Below are positions 7,403 to 8,700 of a stretch of DNA of 8,700 bases, piece after piece. Positions within the stretch are counted from its first letter, which is position 1; each line of letters starts with the position of its first letter. The DNA lies in contig JACQGW010000129.1 in NCBI GenBank assembly GCA_016199325.1, forward strand, positions 1 to 8,700. Direction: 5' to 3'. This DNA is from Chloroflexota bacterium. Its GTDB lineage: Bacteria; Chloroflexota; Dehalococcoidia; JACQGW01. The translations under genes were made by a program, and so were the position numbers. The notes under the pieces are model-generated. The model was not told the DNA's origin, did not search any database, and saw nothing but the letters and a program-made list of their open reading frames with translations.

Positions 7403-7430
7403 ACAGACCAACAGACCAATGGTAATCTGT
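7403..7430. promoter_or_regulatory. Candidate RHH operator: tandem acagacca plus inverted ACAGA/TCTGT
   Basis: acagacca occurs twice in direct tandem (7403-7410, 7411-7418), followed by the short palindrome ACCA-A-TGGT (7415-7423). ACAGA (7411-7415) and TCTGT (7426-7430) form an inverted pair around it. The group overlaps the predicted -10 and start site of the RHH operon. Paired short repeats of this kind are typical RHH-dimer targets, so autorepression is inferred. Confidence 0.45.
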
Positions 7431-7447
7431 GGCCGCAGGAAGAGCAA
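7419..7447 (-). promoter_or_regulatory. Predicted promoter of the RHH/MazF operon
   Basis: Minus strand: TTGCTC (7447-7442), 17 nt, then TACCAT (7424-7419), with start expected near 7412, about 37 nt before the ATG. The -35 match is weak (TTG only), but spacing is ideal and the location correct. It shares TTACCATTG (7425-7417) with the second TA promoter. Confidence 0.45.
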
Positions 7448-7565
7448 CCGACATCCCTTGCAATCCGCTCCCCGCATCCGCCGGTTTACCCCTGCCCGGC
7501 GGGGCACCGCCGTCGCACGGAATTCTACCAGCCAGACGACCATCCGTTCAATCCGTTCCCCGAAT
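7431..7565. other. Divergent intergenic stretch, no gene seen
   Basis: Between the RHH promoter and the TTGACA repeats I see no start/ribosome-site combination and no family-like peptide. One short inverted pair TGCCC/GGGCA lies near 7493-7506, and 'atccgttc(c)' recurs near 7542 and 7552. It may be spacer or decayed repeat sequence. Confidence 0.4.
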
Positions 7566-7622
7566 CCGTTGACAGCTCGTTCCCCCGTTGACAGCTCGTT
7601 CCCCCGTTGACAGCCCGTTCCC
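7566..7622. repeat. Three 19-nt direct repeats, each containing TTGACA
   Basis: Unit ccgttgacagctcgttccc at 7566-7584 and 7585-7603 (identical) and 7604-7622 (one change, ctcg to cccg), directly abutting with no spacer. Each unit carries an exact -35 hexamer TTGACA (7569, 7588, 7607). It sits immediately upstream of the -10 region of the membrane-protein gene. Confidence 0.95.
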
Positions 7623-7642
7623 CGCCGCCTATCTGCTACAAT
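7607..7642 (+). promoter_or_regulatory. Promoter of the DUF4267-like gene
   Basis: An exact TTGACA lies at 7607-7612. Two -10 choices exist: TATCTG (7630-7635) at the ideal 17-nt spacing but with a poor match, or TACAAT (7637-7642), a 5/6 match with an extended TG motif (TGC-TACAAT) but 24 nt away. The second predicts a start near 7649 and a leader of about 37 nt. Confidence 0.6.
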
Positions 7643-7685
7643 TGAGGGGGTGGGGCGCCAAGCCCGGCCTTCAAGGAGCAGCGCC

Positions 7686-8144
7686 ATGGCAAAGATCATT
7701 CCGTTCCCCGTCCCGGGGGACTGGCTTCAGCAAAGCGTCGTCTCGCTGGGGGTCATCAGCGCCGCCTTCGGCGTCGTCTCGTTCGTGGCGCCGCGGTGGT
7801 TCGCCAGAACGTCCGGTCTGCCGGCGCCCGACGACCCGGCCGCCGACGTCGCCATCCGCTCGGTCGGCGTGCGCGATACCATCATCGGTCTGGGCATCTG
7901 GTCGGCGGCGACGCACGGCGGCAACGTCGCACCGTGGATCCTCGCTCGGGGCATCTCGGATGCCGGCGACACCGCCGGCGTGCTGCTGGCCTGGCTCCAG
8001 GGCGCCCGGAACCCGCGCCTGCTCGGCCTCGGCGCCATCGCCCTCGCCGCAACGGTCGCCGACTTCACGCTCTGGACGCTCGCCAGGCGCCAGCGCTTCG
8101 CCGCCCGACGGCCCGCCGAGCGGCCGGCCCAGATCAACGCCTGA
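7686..8144 (+). CDS. Small four-helix membrane protein, DUF4267-like
   Basis: 152 residues. The ATG at 7686 has AAGGAG (7673-7678) at a 7-nt spacing, so it is preferred over the in-frame ATG at 7650. Four hydrophobic segments are visible, about 17-36, 60-77, 82-103 and 111-132, with a basic C-terminal tail (LARRQRFAARRPAERP) expected in the cytoplasm. The motif RSVGVRD (58-64) before the second helix, the R88/D92 pair and the roughly 150-residue length resemble the DUF4267 family of small integral membrane proteins, whose function is unknown. Its own promoter and ribosome site suggest it is monocistronic. Its codon use is GC-rich like the 3' half of the giant gene and unlike the TA genes, so it may be part of the resident chromosome. 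Confidence 0.78.
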   Translation: MAKIIPFPVPGDWLQQSVVSLGVISAAFGVVSFVAPRWFARTSGLPAPDDPAADVAIRSVGVRDTIIGLGIWSAATHGGNVAPWILARGISDAGDTAGVLLAWLQGARNPRLLGLGAIALAATVADFTLWTLARRQRFAARRPAERPAQINA

Positions 8145-8330
8145 CGAGCGTCTCACCATGATGAGGACACGTTCTTCTTCAAGCGTCGGGGGGCGATTCT
8201 ACGGTACGCCAGGGCGGACAACCCCTTCGACCTCCTGGCCGAACACGCGGAGAAGGAATACCGTGAGGGAAAGACCCGAACGTTGCAGGCATTCGCCCAC
8301 GAGCACGACATCACCTTAGATGCAGAGTGA
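8145..8330 (+). pseudogene. C-terminal remnant of an antitoxin partnered with a RelE/ParE toxin
   Basis: Immediately after the membrane-protein stop, in the same frame, about 61 codons stay open to a TGA at 8328-8330. They encode a charged peptide (DNPFDLLAEHAEKEYREGKT, then AFAHEHDITLDAE) with the look of an antitoxin C-terminus. No usable start is present: no ATG or GTG in frame, and the only TTG is near the end. The frame overlaps the downstream RelE-like ATG by 11 nt, the usual antitoxin-toxin coupling. I infer an N-terminally deleted antitoxin; the exact family is not identifiable from what remains. Confidence 0.55.
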
Positions 8331-8427
8331 TCGGTTCGAGGTTCGCCTCACGCGGCGTGCCGAGAAAGACCTCGAAGCTCTCCCTCCCTGGACGGCTCGG
8401 GCGACGCGAGCGTTGCTGGCTTGGGGA

Positions 8428-8450
8428 CTCGTGGGAGCTCGTGGGAACTC
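8428..8450. repeat. 10-nt tandem duplication at the edge of the repeat array
   Basis: ctcgtgggag (8428-8437) is followed by ctcgtgggaa (8438-8447) and a further ctc (8448-8450), directly abutting the left arm of the palindrome. It could be a short junction duplication formed when the repeat entered the RelE gene, or simple slippage. Confidence 0.7.
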
Positions 8451-8534
8451 CGTTATGCTGAGCCGCAGCGAAGCATCTCCCCTGTCTGGACCGGCAGCGC
8501 CCGGGAGATGCTTCGCTGCGGCTCAGCATGACGG
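8450..8534. repeat. Large palindromic repeat (32-bp arms, 21-nt loop)
   Basis: The left arm 8450-8481 is the reverse complement of the right arm 8503-8534 at 31 of 32 positions; the single change (8454 T opposite 8530 G) still wobble-pairs in RNA. The arm core is ATGCTGAGCCGCAGCGAAGC. It begins where RelE similarity has ended. The form is that of a REP/MITE-like intergenic palindrome. Confidence 0.93.
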
Positions 8535-8640
8535 GCGGGGGAACGGGCAGAGCCCGGGAGAAGCATCGCTGCGGCACAGCAAGACGGGCGGAAGGACGGA
8601 CAGCGCCCGGGAGATGCTTCGCTGCGGCTCAGCATGACGG
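8503..8640. repeat. 53-nt-period direct repeat units (three copies)
   Basis: The 32-nt arm recurs in direct orientation at 8503-8534, 8556-8587 and 8609-8640, each separated by exactly 21 nt. The 21-nt intervals (8482-8502, 8535-8555, 8588-8608) are themselves related, each ending CGGnCAGnGCCC, so the true unit is 53 nt. The middle copy differs from the others at four positions, all T to A. Confidence 0.93.
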
Positions 8641-8700
8641 TCGCTGCGGCTCAGCATGACGGTCGCTGCGGCTCAGCATGACGGTCGCTGCGGCTCAGCA
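8619..8700. repeat. Tandem 22-nt sub-repeat, continuing past the window
   Basis: The last 22 nt of the 53-nt unit (beginning tcgctgcggctcagc and ending gacgg) repeat head to tail at 8619, 8641, 8663 and 8685, identical and without spacers; the fourth copy is cut by the window edge after 16 nt. Confidence 0.95.

Larger units (their letters stand above)
8320..8637 (+). pseudogene. RelE/ParE-family toxin fragment truncated by the repeat array
   Basis: The ATG at 8320 overlaps the antitoxin remnant. The first 35 residues (MQSDRFEVRLTRRAEKDLEA, then LPPWTARATRALLAW) match the N-terminus of RelE/ParE toxins: beta-strand, then the helix with RRAEKDLEALP. Intact members are about 85-100 residues and continue with the G.R.L.G....R.R.GDYR core strands. 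Here similarity ends near 8425 and the frame runs into the repeat array, giving an artificial tail (SRSEASP, GRCFAAAQHD) to a TGA at 8635. The residues needed for ribosome-dependent mRNA cleavage or gyrase binding are absent, so it is inactive. The missing part may lie beyond the right edge if the array is an insertion. Confidence 0.72.

Noticed and set aside
7343..7699. Minus-strand 118-codon frame across the intergenic region
   Set aside because: It overlaps the RHH promoter and gene in another frame, lacks a ribosome site and shows no family features.
8311..8635. Minus-strand frames rich in 'MLSRSEASPGRC' through the repeat array
   Set aside because: The repeated peptide is only a translation of the palindromic repeat, which reads through in several frames; it is not a gene.
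8450..8640. CRISPR-like array (32-nt repeats, constant 21-nt spacers)
   Set aside because: The 21-nt intervals are homologous to one another, the first repeat is inverted, the tail collapses into spacer-free 22-nt units, and no cas gene is present. It is a tandem palindromic repeat.

Overview
The window most likely comes from a GC-rich, free-living bacterium of the Chloroflexota type. This is an inference from style: a huge secreted repeat protein with a proline/threonine linker, several toxin-antitoxin (TA) modules, and short palindromic intergenic repeats. No rRNA or other marker gene is present to prove it. Coding is mostly GC-rich, but the first 2.1 kb and the TA region are visibly less so.

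Layout. (1) Positions 1-5343, plus strand: the 3' part of one very long gene whose start lies left of the window. The product is a mosaic extracellular protein: NHL repeats, a Ycf48/BNR-like propeller, a six-repeat Kelch propeller, an incomplete Ig-like segment, two CARDB domains, two related malectin-like beta-sandwiches, a P/T linker, an Fn3-like domain, a carboxypeptidase-regulatory-like domain and a C-terminal pair of 'GWN' modules. (2) 5349-5406: a long near-perfect hairpin between convergent genes. (3) 5421-7374, minus strand: two type II TA modules in tandem. Read in the minus direction these are an RHH antitoxin, a C-terminally truncated MazF/PemK-like toxin, a DUF2384-type antitoxin and a RES-domain toxin. 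Each module appears to have its own promoter, and the two predicted -10 regions share the same 9-mer. (4) 7375-7685: a divergent intergenic region with an 8-bp tandem repeat (possible RHH operator), three TTGACA-containing 19-nt direct repeats and a promoter for the next gene. (5) 7686-8144, plus: a small membrane protein resembling DUF4267. (6) 8145-8430, plus: remnants of a third TA pair, an antitoxin without its N-terminus and a RelE/ParE toxin cut off after about 35 residues. (7) 8450-8700: a repeat array with a 53-nt period whose first unit is inverted, followed by tandem copies of a 22-nt sub-unit running off the right edge.

How it fits together. The right two thirds looks like a TA accumulation zone: one complete pair (DUF2384/RES), one with an intact antitoxin but a damaged toxin (RHH/MazF), and one decayed pair beside the repeat array. 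The large surface protein is functionally separate. I found no convincing wholly new system. The points most worth following are the TA cluster with its chimeric MazF, the composition seam in the giant protein, and the structured repeat array.
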